From: DASVHS01 sp038244815
GTDB lineage: Bacteria > Acidobacteriota > Thermoanaerobaculia > Gp7-AA8
Assembly: GCA_038244815.1 (NCBI GenBank)
Contig: JBBRTB010000004.1
Span: 1-64,000, forward strand
DNA length: 64,000 nt
Reading direction: 5' to 3'
A program made the translations under genes and the position numbers. The first letter of the stretch is position 1; each line of letters opens with the position of its first letter. The notes beneath the pieces are model-generated. The model saw nothing but the letters and a program-made list of their open reading frames with translations, searched no databases and had not been told where the DNA came from. Shown here in pieces: positions 28,464 to 38,100 of this stretch.

Positions 28464-29045
28464 TCAGCGCTTTACGCCAAGACGGCGCAACGCCCGTTGC
28501 GCCGTCCTGGCCGGCCGCGGAAACGCACATCCCTCTGCCGCCACCTGGCGGTAGAGAGCGATGGCCGCCGCGCGGTCACCCGCGGCAGCACGGGAGCCGG
28601 CGAGATCGATCGCCGCATCCAGCGCCGCCTGGCGGGTGTCGTAGGCCTGGCGCACCATCGACTCCACCGCGCTCGCGGCCAGAACACCCGATTCGCCGGC
28701 GACCCGGGCCACCTCCCTGCCGCCTTCGACGAGAATCGCCAGCGGATGCCCGTCCGTGGCCTGCAGCTTCTCGAGCATCACCGAGTCATCGTCGCGGACG
28801 ATTTGCATGCCGATGCATCGATCCGCGTAGAGAGTCAGCCGCTCGGAGGTGATGAGGTCGGAGTGACGCAGCTCGCCGGGCGACGCCGGAATCCAGAACA
28901 GCGTGAACGCTTTCGCGTCCGGCGTCATGCCGGGCTCGAGCACCTTCCAGGGAACGAACGACACCTGTGCCGCCCCCGCGTACAGTCGCGAGCAGATCAG
29001 GATCGCCATGGCCACCATTCCGCTGAATCGGACAGGCGCGCGCAT
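28464..29045 (-). CDS. Secreted hypothetical protein with thioredoxin/TPR-like parts
   Basis: A 193-residue protein with a signal peptide (about 1-25). The middle (DGHPLAILVEGGREVARVAG) resembles the end of a thioredoxin-like fold but has no CxxC. The C-terminal part (AALDAAIDLAGSRAAAGDRA) is Ala-rich and TPR-like. No family was recognised. A consensus TATAAT (29077-29072) and AGAGAGGA precede the ATG. It ends tail to tail with the desaturase. Function unknown. Confidence 0.7.
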   Translation of the reverse strand: MRAPVRFSGMVAMAILICSRLYAGAAQVSFVPWKVLEPGMTPDAKAFTLFWIPASPGELRHSDLITSERLTLYADRCIGMQIVRDDDSVMLEKLQATDGHPLAILVEGGREVARVAGESGVLAASAVESMVRQAYDTRQAALDAAIDLAGSRAAAGDRAAAIALYRQVAAEGCAFPRPARTAQRALRRLGVKR

Positions 29046-29087
29046 TCCTCTCTTCTCTCTCGGAAGCGCGGATTATAGCGGTGACCG

Positions 29088-30011
29088 CTACTTGATGTTC
29101 TCGGGGTAGAACGAGATCTTGCTGCTCAGGCGCAACTCGTTCGTCAGCCGCTTGACCGCGCCCATGAGATCGGCGCTGTGCTGGTTGATCAGGAACTCGC
29201 GGATGTCGCCTTTGGCCTCTTCGAACGGCTGGGTTCCGGCGGGCTTCCTCGCTTCGACGAAGATCAGGTGATATCCGTACTGGCTCTCCACGATACCGCT
29301 CATCGACATCGGCTCCAGGGCGAAAGCCGCCGCTTCGAAGTTCTTGTCGAGCGATCCCGGGCTCACCCAGCCGAGATCGCCGCCCGCCTGCGCGGCACCG
29401 TCCTCCGAGTAGCGGCGGGCCGCGGCGCTGAATCGCGCCAGCAGCACCTTTTCGTTTTCAGGTGACCGGTCGCGTGGAGAAGGAGCGCCAGAGCGGATCT
29501 CGACTGCCACGCGCTTGATCAGGTCCATCGCGTCCTGCTTCGGCTTGTTGTTCCAGGTGATGACGATATGGCGCACCTTCACCTGTTCCGGCTGCGCGAA
29601 GTCGCTCTTGTGCTCATCGTAGTACTCGCGCACCTCCGCGTCGGTCACGATGGGCGCGGCCACGACTTCCTTCACATAGCGGTCGAAGAGCGCGGATTCC
29701 TTCGCTGCCTCCATGGCACCCTGCACGTCGAGTCGTTTGTCGAAGCCGCTCTTGATGGCTTCCTGAATCAGGAGACGCTTGGCCAGGTAGTTGTCGAGGA
29801 AGGCCATCTTGCCGCCGGACCGCTCGTATTGCGCACGCATCTGCGCGCCGATTCCGCTGTAGAGCTCGTCGAGCTTCGCGCGCGTGATGACTTCGCCGTT
29901 GATGACGGCCACGATCTTCTGATCGTCCGCGTTCACGGCGGGCGCCGAGGTCTGCGCCAGCGAAGCGAACGCCACGAGCAAAACGACCGAGGAAAAAAGA
30001 ATGTGCTTCAT
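29088..30011 (-). CDS. Parvulin-type peptidyl-prolyl isomerase (SurA/PrsA-like)
   Basis: A 307-residue exported chaperone or isomerase. It starts at ATG 30011, with TGGAGG 4 nt upstream, and has a signal peptide (1-20). A SurA-N-like helical region begins VAVINGEVITRAKLDELY and a parvulin domain follows (VKVRHIVITWN near 150, GGDLGWVSPG near 220, YGYHLIFVEARKP near 258). It helps fold outer-membrane or secreted proteins. An open frame continues upstream of the ATG but is not expected to be translated. Confidence 0.92.
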   Translation of the reverse strand: MKHILFSSVVLLVAFASLAQTSAPAVNADDQKIVAVINGEVITRAKLDELYSGIGAQMRAQYERSGGKMAFLDNYLAKRLLIQEAIKSGFDKRLDVQGAMEAAKESALFDRYVKEVVAAPIVTDAEVREYYDEHKSDFAQPEQVKVRHIVITWNNKPKQDAMDLIKRVAVEIRSGAPSPRDRSPENEKVLLARFSAAARRYSEDGAAQAGGDLGWVSPGSLDKNFEAAAFALEPMSMSGIVESQYGYHLIFVEARKPAGTQPFEEAKGDIREFLINQHSADLMGAVKRLTNELRLSSKISFYPENIK

Positions 30012-30247
30012 CGATCCTCCAGAATTCTGTAGACGAGCGGCTGTACGAAAACGTTCCTGCCGAGCGGGCTGGCAAACAGGAACGAACGCGCCGAGGATTC
30101 CACACGCCGTAGAACGGTTGCACTTGTGGAAAACTCCTGGGAGCGCGGCTGCGCCCATCTTTCCTCGGCCGGCCGTTGTGCAAAACGTGCGAGCGAATCT
30201 GCTGATGACATTGGCGGTCCGATTTCGCACAATGCAATCACCGTCCG

Positions 30248-31645
30248 ATGTCCGTTGCACAACTCGATGTAGCCCTTGACCGGCCCCTGCCGCAGAGTAC
30301 CGACGCGGAGCGCGCCGTCCTCGGCTCGATCCTCATCAACAACAACGCCTTCTACCGCGTGCTGGGCACCATCGATACGCCCGATTTCTTCAAGGATGCC
30401 CATCGGGTCATCTTCGCCAACATGCGTCTGCTCGCCGAGGAAAGCCGCGAGATCGATCTGCTCACGCTCAAAGATGCCCTGGTCAAGCGGGCCCAGCTCG
30501 ATCAGGTCGGCGGCTCGGCCTATATCTCCTCGCTCGTCGACGGCATTCCCGACGTCGCCAATGTCGAGCGCTACGCCCGCATCGTCAAGGAGAAGTCGAC
30601 GCTGCGCCGGCTGATCGTGATGGGCAACAGCGTCATGCGCGCCGCACTCGATGCGCCGAACGAGCCCTCCGAGGTGCTCAACATCGCCGAGAAGTCGCTC
30701 TACGAGATCGCGGAGGGAGCGACGGAGAAGGGATTCGTCTCGCTCGACCGCATCACCAAGTCCAACATGACGGCGATCGAGCAACTGCACAGCGCGGGAA
30801 AACTGATCACCGGCATCCCCACCGGCTACGACCGCTTCAACGAATTCACCTCGGGCTTCCAGCCGCAGGACCTGATCATCATCGCCGCTCGGCCTTCCAT
30901 GGGAAAGACCAGCTTGATGATGAACATCGCCGAGTCGATCGCCATTACCGACAAATCGGGACAGCCGCGCGGACCCGGCCAGCGGCTCTACGCGGTGGGC
31001 GTGTTCTCGCTGGAAATGTCGAAGGAGCAGATCGGCCTGCGTATCCTTTCGTCGGAGTCGGGTGTACCGAATCATCTGATCCGCGCGGGAATGCTCTCGG
31101 AGCGCAACTGGCGCGACCTGGCCGAGGCCTCGGCGCGCCTGACCAAGGCACGCATCTATGTCGACGACACGCCGGGCATCGACATCATGGAAATGCGCGC
31201 CAAGGCGCGGCGCCTGAAGATGGAGGTCCAGCTCGACATCGTGATGGTCGACTACCTGCAGCTCATGTCGGTCAAAGGCAAAGTGGAGTCGCGCAACCAG
31301 GAGATCTCGCAGATCACGCGCGGCCTCAAAGCCATCGCCAAGGAGTTGAACGTCCCGCTGGTCTCCCTCTCCCAGTTGTCGCGCCGTCCGGAGCAACGCA
31401 CCGGCGATCACCGCCCTCAGCTCTCGGACCTCCGTGAATCGGGATCGATCGAGCAGGACGCGGACGTGGTCTGCTTCATCTATCGGGACGAGGTCTACAA
31501 CAAGGACACCGAGGAGAAGGGCATCGCCGAGATCATCATCGGCAAGCAGCGCAACGGCCCCATCGGTGATTTCAAGCTGGTCTTCCGTAACGACATCACC
31601 AAGTTCTTCAACTACGAGCCGCAGAGCAGCGAGCAGGTTATTTGA
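30248..31645 (+). CDS. dnaB: Replicative DNA helicase DnaB
   Basis: A 465-residue hexameric helicase. The N-terminal domain is PQSTDAERAVLGSILINN, Walker A is ARPSMGKTSLMMN near residue 217, Walker B MVDYLQLM near 335 and RecA-type signature SQLSRRPEQR near 378. It unwinds the replication fork with DnaG. The 236-bp region upstream carries no gene; TGCAAT ends 9 nt before the ATG. The AT-rich sequence right after the stop is a weak hairpin. Confidence 0.97.
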   Translation: MSVAQLDVALDRPLPQSTDAERAVLGSILINNNAFYRVLGTIDTPDFFKDAHRVIFANMRLLAEESREIDLLTLKDALVKRAQLDQVGGSAYISSLVDGIPDVANVERYARIVKEKSTLRRLIVMGNSVMRAALDAPNEPSEVLNIAEKSLYEIAEGATEKGFVSLDRITKSNMTAIEQLHSAGKLITGIPTGYDRFNEFTSGFQPQDLIIIAARPSMGKTSLMMNIAESIAITDKSGQPRGPGQRLYAVGVFSLEMSKEQIGLRILSSESGVPNHLIRAGMLSERNWRDLAEASARLTKARIYVDDTPGIDIMEMRAKARRLKMEVQLDIVMVDYLQLMSVKGKVESRNQEISQITRGLKAIAKELNVPLVSLSQLSRRPEQRTGDHRPQLSDLRESGSIEQDADVVCFIYRDEVYNKDTEEKGIAEIIIGKQRNGPIGDFKLVFRNDITKFFNYEPQSSEQVI

Positions 31646-31739
31646 AATAAAATAACTCGTCTTGCGCTTCCGACAACGAACCCATCCCTATCTTAGAGAT
31701 CCCGCCCCCGGGAAATGGATCGTCGTCGGAGGTTCGCCA

Positions 31740-32129
31740 TTGGACGTTTCGCCCAAAAAAGTCCTGGTCATCGAGGACGACGAAGTCATCGTCGTGCTGA
31801 TGTCCCACATTCTCACCCGTAACTCCTACGTCGTTCACACGACAGGCGATACGCTCACGGCCGACGAGATGGTCGACGCCGACGAGTACAGCGCGATCCT
31901 TCTCGACCTGAAGATGCCTCACGGCGGTGTCGACTTCATCCGCCGCATGGAACACCGGAACCCCGCGATGCTTGGGAGAATCATCGTCGTCACGGCCGCG
32001 ATCGAGGAGGCGGCGAAGGTCGCCGGCCTCCCCCTGCACGCCATCGTCCGGAAGCCATTCGAAATCGGTGCCCTCCTCGACACGGTGCGAGCCTGCGTCG
32101 ACGGTCATCACGGATCGGAGAGAGAATAG
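31740..32129 (+). CDS. Stand-alone receiver-domain protein
   Basis: A 129-residue single-domain response regulator with acidic pair EDDE (about 12-15), phospho-Asp in SAILLDLKMP near 54 and Lys in VRKPFE near 105. There is no output domain. It starts at TTG 31740 because CGGAGG lies 7 nt upstream; the ATG at 31662 would add a non-family leader. Four nt separate it from the NfeD protease gene. The partner kinase is unknown; both soluble kinases in the window are candidates. Confidence 0.85.
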   Translation: MDVSPKKVLVIEDDEVIVVLMSHILTRNSYVVHTTGDTLTADEMVDADEYSAILLDLKMPHGGVDFIRRMEHRNPAMLGRIIVVTAAIEEAAKVAGLPLHAIVRKPFEIGALLDTVRACVDGHHGSERE

Positions 32130-32133
32130 GGCC

Positions 32134-33396
32134 GTGAAACGGCTGGCCCTCATCCTTTCGTTGCTGGTGGCGACCACGGCATCGGCAACAGTGGTCCGGA
32201 TCCGCGTCGACGCCATGATCCACCCCATCACCGATGAGTTCATCGGCCGTGCGCTGGATGAAGCGGCGACCGCGCGGGCGGATGCTGTCCTCATCGAGCT
32301 GAGCACGCCCGGCGGCCTCGACGAGTCGATGCGCTCGATCATCCAGCGCATGATCAAGTCGCCGGTTCCGGTCATCGTCTACGTGATGCCGAGCGGTGCG
32401 CGCGCGGCTTCGGCCGGCTTCTTCATCCTGGAAGCCGCCGACGTTGCGGCCATGGCCCCCGGCACGAACACCGGCGCGGCACACCCCGTCCTGCTCGGCG
32501 AAAAACCGGACGACGTGATGAAGATGAAGATGCAGAACGATGCCGCGGCATTCATCCGCAGCATCGCCCAGCAGCGCGGCCGCAATGTCGCGGCCGCTGA
32601 AGCGGCCGTACGCGAAGCGAAATCGTTCAGCGACAGCGAGGCCCTGCAGCAGAAAGTCATCGACTACATCGCTCCTGATACCGCCACGCTGCTGCGCACG
32701 CTCAACGGCAAGACGATCAAACGCTTCAACGGAACGATGCAGACTCTGCACACTTCCGCAAAGGACATGCGCACCATCGACATGTCGCTCAAACAGCGGC
32801 TGCTCTCATGGATCATGAACCCCAACGTGGCCTTCCTCCTCCTCCCCCTGGGCATGCTGGCGCTGTGGGCGGAGTTCAATCATCCCGGCGCATACCTCCC
32901 CGGCGTGGTCGGACTGATCTCCATCGTGCTGGCGATGTTCGCGCTCAACCTGCTGCCCACGCGTTACTCGGCGCTCGTGCTGATCCTGGTTGCGTTCGGC
33001 CTGTTCGCCCTCGAGGCAAAATTCACCAGTCATGGTGTCCTGGCCATCGGCGGGACGATCTGCATGATCATCGGCGCGCTTCTGCTCGTCGACGGTCCGA
33101 TTCCTGAAATGAAGGTCAATGTGATCACAGCCGTCAGCGTCAGCATCCCCTTCGCCATCATCTCCGTCTTTCTGATGACGCTGGTCCTGCGCAGCCGCAA
33201 TGCGCGCGTCACCACGGGCAAGGAGGGGATGATCGGAGAGATCGGCGTGGCCCGGACGCCCGTTTCGGCGGATGGAAAGGTGTTTGTGCACGGCGAGCTG
33301 TGGAACGCGACTTCCGGAATCCCGATCCATGAAGGAGCGCGCATTCGGGTGCGCGCGGTCGACGGGCTGCACGTGGTGGTCGAGCCGGCCGATTAG
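32134..33396 (+). CDS. NfeD-type membrane serine protease (ClpP-class)
   Basis: A 420-residue protein starting at GTG 32134 after GGAGAGAG. It has a signal peptide and a ClpP/crotonase-like protease domain with catalytic Ser in PSGARAASAGFF (about residue 93) and Lys in KMQNDAAAF (about 135). Four or five transmembrane segments follow (about 230-350), then a C-terminal OB-fold NfeD domain (about 360-420). Such proteins work with stomatin-like partners in membrane quality control. No stomatin gene is adjacent. The 3' end overlaps the convergent glycosyltransferase by 4 nt. Confidence 0.92.
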   Translation: MKRLALILSLLVATTASATVVRIRVDAMIHPITDEFIGRALDEAATARADAVLIELSTPGGLDESMRSIIQRMIKSPVPVIVYVMPSGARAASAGFFILEAADVAAMAPGTNTGAAHPVLLGEKPDDVMKMKMQNDAAAFIRSIAQQRGRNVAAAEAAVREAKSFSDSEALQQKVIDYIAPDTATLLRTLNGKTIKRFNGTMQTLHTSAKDMRTIDMSLKQRLLSWIMNPNVAFLLLPLGMLALWAEFNHPGAYLPGVVGLISIVLAMFALNLLPTRYSALVLILVAFGLFALEAKFTSHGVLAIGGTICMIIGALLLVDGPIPEMKVNVITAVSVSIPFAIISVFLMTLVLRSRNARVTTGKEGMIGEIGVARTPVSADGKVFVHGELWNATSGIPIHEGARIRVRAVDGLHVVVEPAD

Positions 33397-34247
33397 GCCT
33401 CGGGCCTCGGACCAACGCGCTTTTCCCACGGCAGCTCCCACCGGCCGTCGTCCTCGTCGAGCTTCGGCAACGGCACGGGCTTGCCCATCTTCCTGAGCTG
33501 CGTGAGCTCCCACAGCTTCGCGTACTTCCAGAACGTGTAGTAGACGTGCATGCCCACCGAAATGAGCCCGCGCGTGCCGTCGAGGAATCCGAGGTTGACG
33601 ATGTAGTCGCGGAAGAACCTGGCCACGGGGTGTCCGGCGATGCCGGCGAGAGTGGCGGTCCGGCCGTCGATGAACATCTGCGCCGCCGCCCAGTTCGCGT
33701 AGCGGGTCATCTTCGCGATCATGTGATCGAAGTCGCGGATGTAGTAGTGATCCATCTTGTGCCGTAGCCGGCCCGTAGCGCCGTCGACGAGCAGGTCGGC
33801 GTGCACGCGCTTGTTCGGGTAACGCGCGTGACCCCGGTGAAAGAGCCGGGTCACCCGGTCGCGCTGCAGCCCGCTGAATCGCACCGGCTTGCCAAGCATG
33901 AAGTTCAGCCGGCCCACTGAATACGCCCAGAGATCGAGCGGCGCTTCCAACGTGCGCACGAGCTCATCGCGGAGCTTCGGAGTCACGCGCTCGTCCGCGT
34001 CGATCACGAAGATCCAGTCGTGTGTGGCGCGATCGATCGCATAGTTCTTCTGGGAGGCGGCGCCGAGATACTCGCGCTGCTCCACGCGCACGCGGGGAAA
34101 CTGCTCGCGCACGAGCTCCACGGTCCCGTCGGTCGAAAATGAGTCGACGAGATAGATCTCATCAGCCCATTCCACCGAGCGGAGCACGGCTTCGATGTTG
34201 TCGCGCTCGTTCAGCGTGTGGATGAGAGCGGTCACCGGGACGCGCAT
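33393..34247 (-). CDS. Family 2 glycosyltransferase (WaaE/KdtX-like)
   Basis: A 284-residue GT-A enzyme. The nucleotide-sugar site starts TALIHTLNERDNIEAVLRSV, the metal-binding Asp motif is FVIDADERV near residue 85, and a DxH/W-rich C-terminus follows. The closest known types add sugars to lipopolysaccharide inner core. A perfect TATAAT (34261-34256) lies 8 nt before the ATG, consistent with a leaderless message. No other envelope-sugar genes are adjacent. Confidence 0.9.
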   Translation of the reverse strand: MRVPVTALIHTLNERDNIEAVLRSVEWADEIYLVDSFSTDGTVELVREQFPRVRVEQREYLGAASQKNYAIDRATHDWIFVIDADERVTPKLRDELVRTLEAPLDLWAYSVGRLNFMLGKPVRFSGLQRDRVTRLFHRGHARYPNKRVHADLLVDGATGRLRHKMDHYYIRDFDHMIAKMTRYANWAAAQMFIDGRTATLAGIAGHPVARFFRDYIVNLGFLDGTRGLISVGMHVYYTFWKYAKLWELTQLRKMGKPVPLPKLDEDDGRWELPWEKRVGPRPEA

Positions 34248-34255
34248 CGGACGGG

Positions 34256-34261
34256 ATTATA
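34256..34261 (-). promoter_or_regulatory. Consensus -10 for leaderless glycosyltransferase gene
   Basis: TATAAT on the minus strand ends 8 nt before the ATG at 34247, so transcription should begin at or near the start codon. Confidence 0.6.
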
Positions 34262-34345
34262 GGTCGTGGGTCGTCGGTCGTCGGTCGTGGGGGCTGCATC
34301 GCACATCCGCGCACGCTTAGCTGTCCGGCTACCGGCTACCGGCTT
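34262..34345. repeat. Two short 7-bp tandem arrays
   Basis: Four copies of GGTCGTS (34262-34289) and three of CCGGCTW (34325-34345) occupy the gap between two gene ends. Neither encodes anything. Confidence 0.75.
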
Positions 34346-34349
34346 ACCA

Positions 34350-35114
34350 CTACAACGTGTAGTTCTTCTCCAGCAGCACGCGCGCCCTCCGGTCCCGGAG
34401 GTTCTTGATCTGCGATTCGATGTCCCGCTCGAAAGGGATCTTGCGGTGGCTCGCGTAGATGGGAGCGTCGACGCTGATTTTCTTCAGCTCCTCGCCGAAC
34501 GTCTGCGGGGAGAGGTGCGCGGTTTCGTCCGCCAGCGATTGCTGGTCGTTCGGAAAGGATGCCTCGGTGATGATGGCCACGACGTTGTCCGTCTTATTCG
34601 TACGTTTCCAGATATCGATGGTCGGGCCCGTGTCGCCGGTGAAGGCGATAGCCTGCCCGTTCATCTCCACGATGACCCCGGACGCCGGTATGGCGTGATC
34701 GACCGGAACGGAGGTCAGTCCGATGCCGTTGAACATCACCTTTTTTCCTGGACTGAGCGACCGGTAATGCAGCATGGGCTTGCCGGTGATCGGGGAGGTC
34801 AGCGTGGAGAAGTCCGGCCAGACGATTCCGTTGAACACGTTTTTCGCGAGAAGATCCATGACTTCCCGCGACGCGAATACGGTCAGCGGGCCGGCGTTCT
34901 GACTGAAACGGTTGTGGATGAGATGAGGAAGATCGCGGATGTGATCGGCGTGTGGATGGGTGATGAACACACCCTGAATGCGGCCCTGCTGCGCGAATGA
35001 AAGCTTGGAAGACAGCGTCCCGGCATCGACGGCAAACCAGTCGTCCAGAAGGTACCCGGTCAGATTGTGTTCCGCATCAGACGCCCCGTAGGCGCCGAGG
35101 ACCTTAAGCCGCAT
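34350..35114 (-). CDS. MBL-fold hydrolase, possible cyclic-nucleotide phosphodiesterase
   Basis: A 254-residue metallo-beta-lactamase-fold protein. The metal site THPHADHIRDL is near residue 53, with a second His in VDHAIPASG, Asp in AFTGDTGP near 150 and a late His in YASHRKIPFE. The short insert pattern fits class II 3',5'-cyclic-nucleotide phosphodiesterases better than lactamases or RNase Z, but this is not certain. GGACGGGA lies before the ATG. It is divergent from lhr. Confidence 0.85.
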   Translation of the reverse strand: MRLKVLGAYGASDAEHNLTGYLLDDWFAVDAGTLSSKLSFAQQGRIQGVFITHPHADHIRDLPHLIHNRFSQNAGPLTVFASREVMDLLAKNVFNGIVWPDFSTLTSPITGKPMLHYRSLSPGKKVMFNGIGLTSVPVDHAIPASGVIVEMNGQAIAFTGDTGPTIDIWKRTNKTDNVVAIITEASFPNDQQSLADETAHLSPQTFGEELKKISVDAPIYASHRKIPFERDIESQIKNLRDRRARVLLEKNYTL

Positions 35115-35190
35115 TCCCGTCCTTCACCAACATGGTCTGTGGAGGCTGGTTACTATTCTTGCAGACGCAACAGCGAACAGCAAACCGCAC

Positions 35191-38100
35191 ATGTCATCGA
35201 AAGCTCTCTTCCATCCCGCGGTCGATCAGTGGTTCACCTCGTCGTTCGGGGAGCCCACGCTGGCCCAGCAACAGGGATGGCCTTCCATCGCCTCGGGCCA
35301 GTCGACCCTCATCTGCGCTCCGACCGGCAGCGGGAAAACGCTCACGGCGTTCCTATGGGCGCTCGACCGGCTGATGTTCACCTCGGCGCCAGCGAAGAAG
35401 GAGCGCTGCCGCGTGGTCTATGTCTCCCCCCTGAAGGCGCTCGCCGTCGATGTCGAGCGCAACTTGCGCGCGCCACTGGCGGGCATCGCCAACGTGGCCG
35501 CAGCGCGAGGCGACGAGTTCACCACCCCGCTGATCGCCATCCGCACCGGCGACACGCCAACGCAGGAGCGGGCGCGATTTCTTCGCGACCCCGCCGATAT
35601 TCTCATCACCACCCCGGAGTCGCTCTACCTGCTCCTGACTTCGAGCCCACGCGAGATGCTGCGCGGTGTCGAGACGGTCATCATCGATGAGATCCACGCG
35701 CTCGTTCCGAACAAACGCGGCGCGCACCTGGCGCTGTCGCTGGAGCGGCTGGCCATGCTTTGTGAGAAGCCGCCGCAGCGCATCGGCCTCTCCGCAACGC
35801 AGCACCCGCTCGAGGAAGTGGCCCATTTTCTCGCGGGCTGCCGCGTCACCCGGCAACCCGGTAACCCGGCAACCCGTCTACCCGACAACCCGGCAACCCA
35901 GGTCGAGAACGAGTTCGAAGACCACTCCAAGCCGAAATTCCGCCCCGTCAATATCATCGATACCGGCGAAAAGAAAAAGCTGTCGCTGCACGTCGAGGTG
36001 CCGGTCGAGGACATGGCCCGCTCCGGCGAAGCGACAGGCATCGCCAGCGGGCCCGCGGCGGCCGGTCCGGCACGTACCTCGATATGGCCGGCCATTCACC
36101 CGCGCCTGCTCGAGCTGATCCGCTCCCATCGATCAACGCTCATCTTCGTCAACAGCCGTCGTCTGGCGGAGCGGCTGGCCGCCGCAGTGAACGAACTGGC
36201 CGGCGAAACGCTCGTGCAGGCGCATCACGGATCGATTGCGCGCGCGCAACGGATCGAGATCGAGGACAACCTGAAGTCCGGTCGCCTCCCCGCGTTGATC
36301 GCCACGTCGTCGCTGGAGCTCGGCATCGACATGGGAGCGATCGATCTCGTCATCCAGATCGAGGCGCCGCCGTCGATCGCCAGCGGAATGCAGCGCATCG
36401 GCCGCGCCAGCCACCAGGTGGGCACGACCAGCGAGGGCATCATCTTCCCCAAATACCGCGGCGACCTGGTGGCCTGCGCGGCGGTGACCGAGGCCATGCA
36501 TCGCGGTGCCATCGAGCCCACGCGGTATCCGCGCAACCCGCTGGACGTCGCAGCGCAGCAGATCGTGGCCATGGTGTCGATGGACAACTGGCATGCCGAT
36601 GAGCTGTTCGCCGCCATTCGCGGAGCCGCACCGTTCGCGGAGCTGAGCCGCACCGCATTCGAAGGGGTGCTGGACATGCTCTCGGGCCTGTATCCATCCG
36701 ACGAATTCGCGGAATTGCGCCCGCGCATCACCTGGGACCGGATGGCCAACACGATCTCAGCGCGGCCGGGATCGAAACGAGTGGCCATCCTCAACGGCGG
36801 AACGATTCCCGATCGCGGTCTGTACGGCGTCTTTCTTGCCGGAGCCGAGAACGTCCAGAGCGCGCGCGTCGGCGAGCTCGACGAGGAAATGGTCTTCGAG
36901 TGCCGCGTCGGCGAGACGTTCCTGCTCGGCGCCTCGACCTGGCGGATCGAGGAGATCACTCACGACCGCGTGCTCGTCACGCCCGCTCCCGGTGAGCCGG
37001 GAAAAATGCCGTTCTGGAAGGCCGACGCCGCCGAGCGCACGGTGCGGTTCGGGGAAGAGATCGGCCGGCTCGTTCGCGAAGTGCGCGAGAGCAAGCCGGC
37101 CGAGGCCATCCGGCGGCTCACGGAGCGGCACGATCTCGACAAGCTGGCGGCCGCAAACTTCCTGCAGTATCTGAACGATCAGCATGACGCCACCGGGGCC
37201 GTACCGGACGACCGCACCATCGTGGTCGAGCGCGTGCTCGATGAGCTCGGCGACTGGCGCGTGTGCGTGCTCACGCCGTTCGGCGGAAAGATTCACGCCC
37301 CCTGGTCGATGGCCGCGGCGGCCCAGGTTCGCAACGAGCTGGCCATCGACGTGGAGACGATGTGGAGCGACGACGGGTTCATCGTCCGCTTTCCCGACAC
37401 CGACGCTCCCCCGCGACCGGAGCTCGTCATCCCCGATCCCGACGAGGTCGAGCAACTGGTCATCCGCCAGCTCGGATCGAGCCCCTTGTTTGCGGCGAAG
37501 TTCCGCGAGTCCGCCGCGCGGGCCCTCCTGCTGCCGCGCATGCGTCCCCAGGGCCGCACGCCACTCTGGCAGCAGCGGAAGCGGGCCTACGATCTTCTGC
37601 AGGTGGCGTCGCGGTTCGGATCGTTTCCGATGATCCTCGAGGCTTACCGCGAAGTGCTGCGCGACGTGTTCGACCTGCCTGCACTCGTGCAGTTGCTCAG
37701 GGGCGTTCGCCAGCGAACGATCCGCGTCGTCACCGCGGACACGGCCAAACCGTCCCCGTTCGCCGGCTCGCTGCTGTTCCGGTACACCGCGAACTTCATC
37801 TACGACGGCGATGCGCCACTCGCTGAACGGCGCGCCCAGGCTCTGGCCATCGATCAGTCCCAGCTCCGCGAGCTGCTCGGCGAAGCGGAGTTGCGCGAAC
37901 TGCTCGACTCCGAGTCGCTCACCGGGATCGAGCTGCAGCTGCAGGTGCTCGACGAGCGCTACAAAGCGCGCTCCGCGGACGCGATTCACGATCTCCTGCT
38001 GCGCATCGGCGACTTGTCGGCTGACGAGATCGCCGCGAGATCGTCCTTCCATCCGCCCGCCGCGATCGAGGAGCTGACCAAGGCACGGCGCATCATCGAG

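Noticed and set aside
31636..31656. AT-rich hairpin after dnaB as a terminator
   Set aside because: The stem is nearly all A-T with no U tract, too weak to call.
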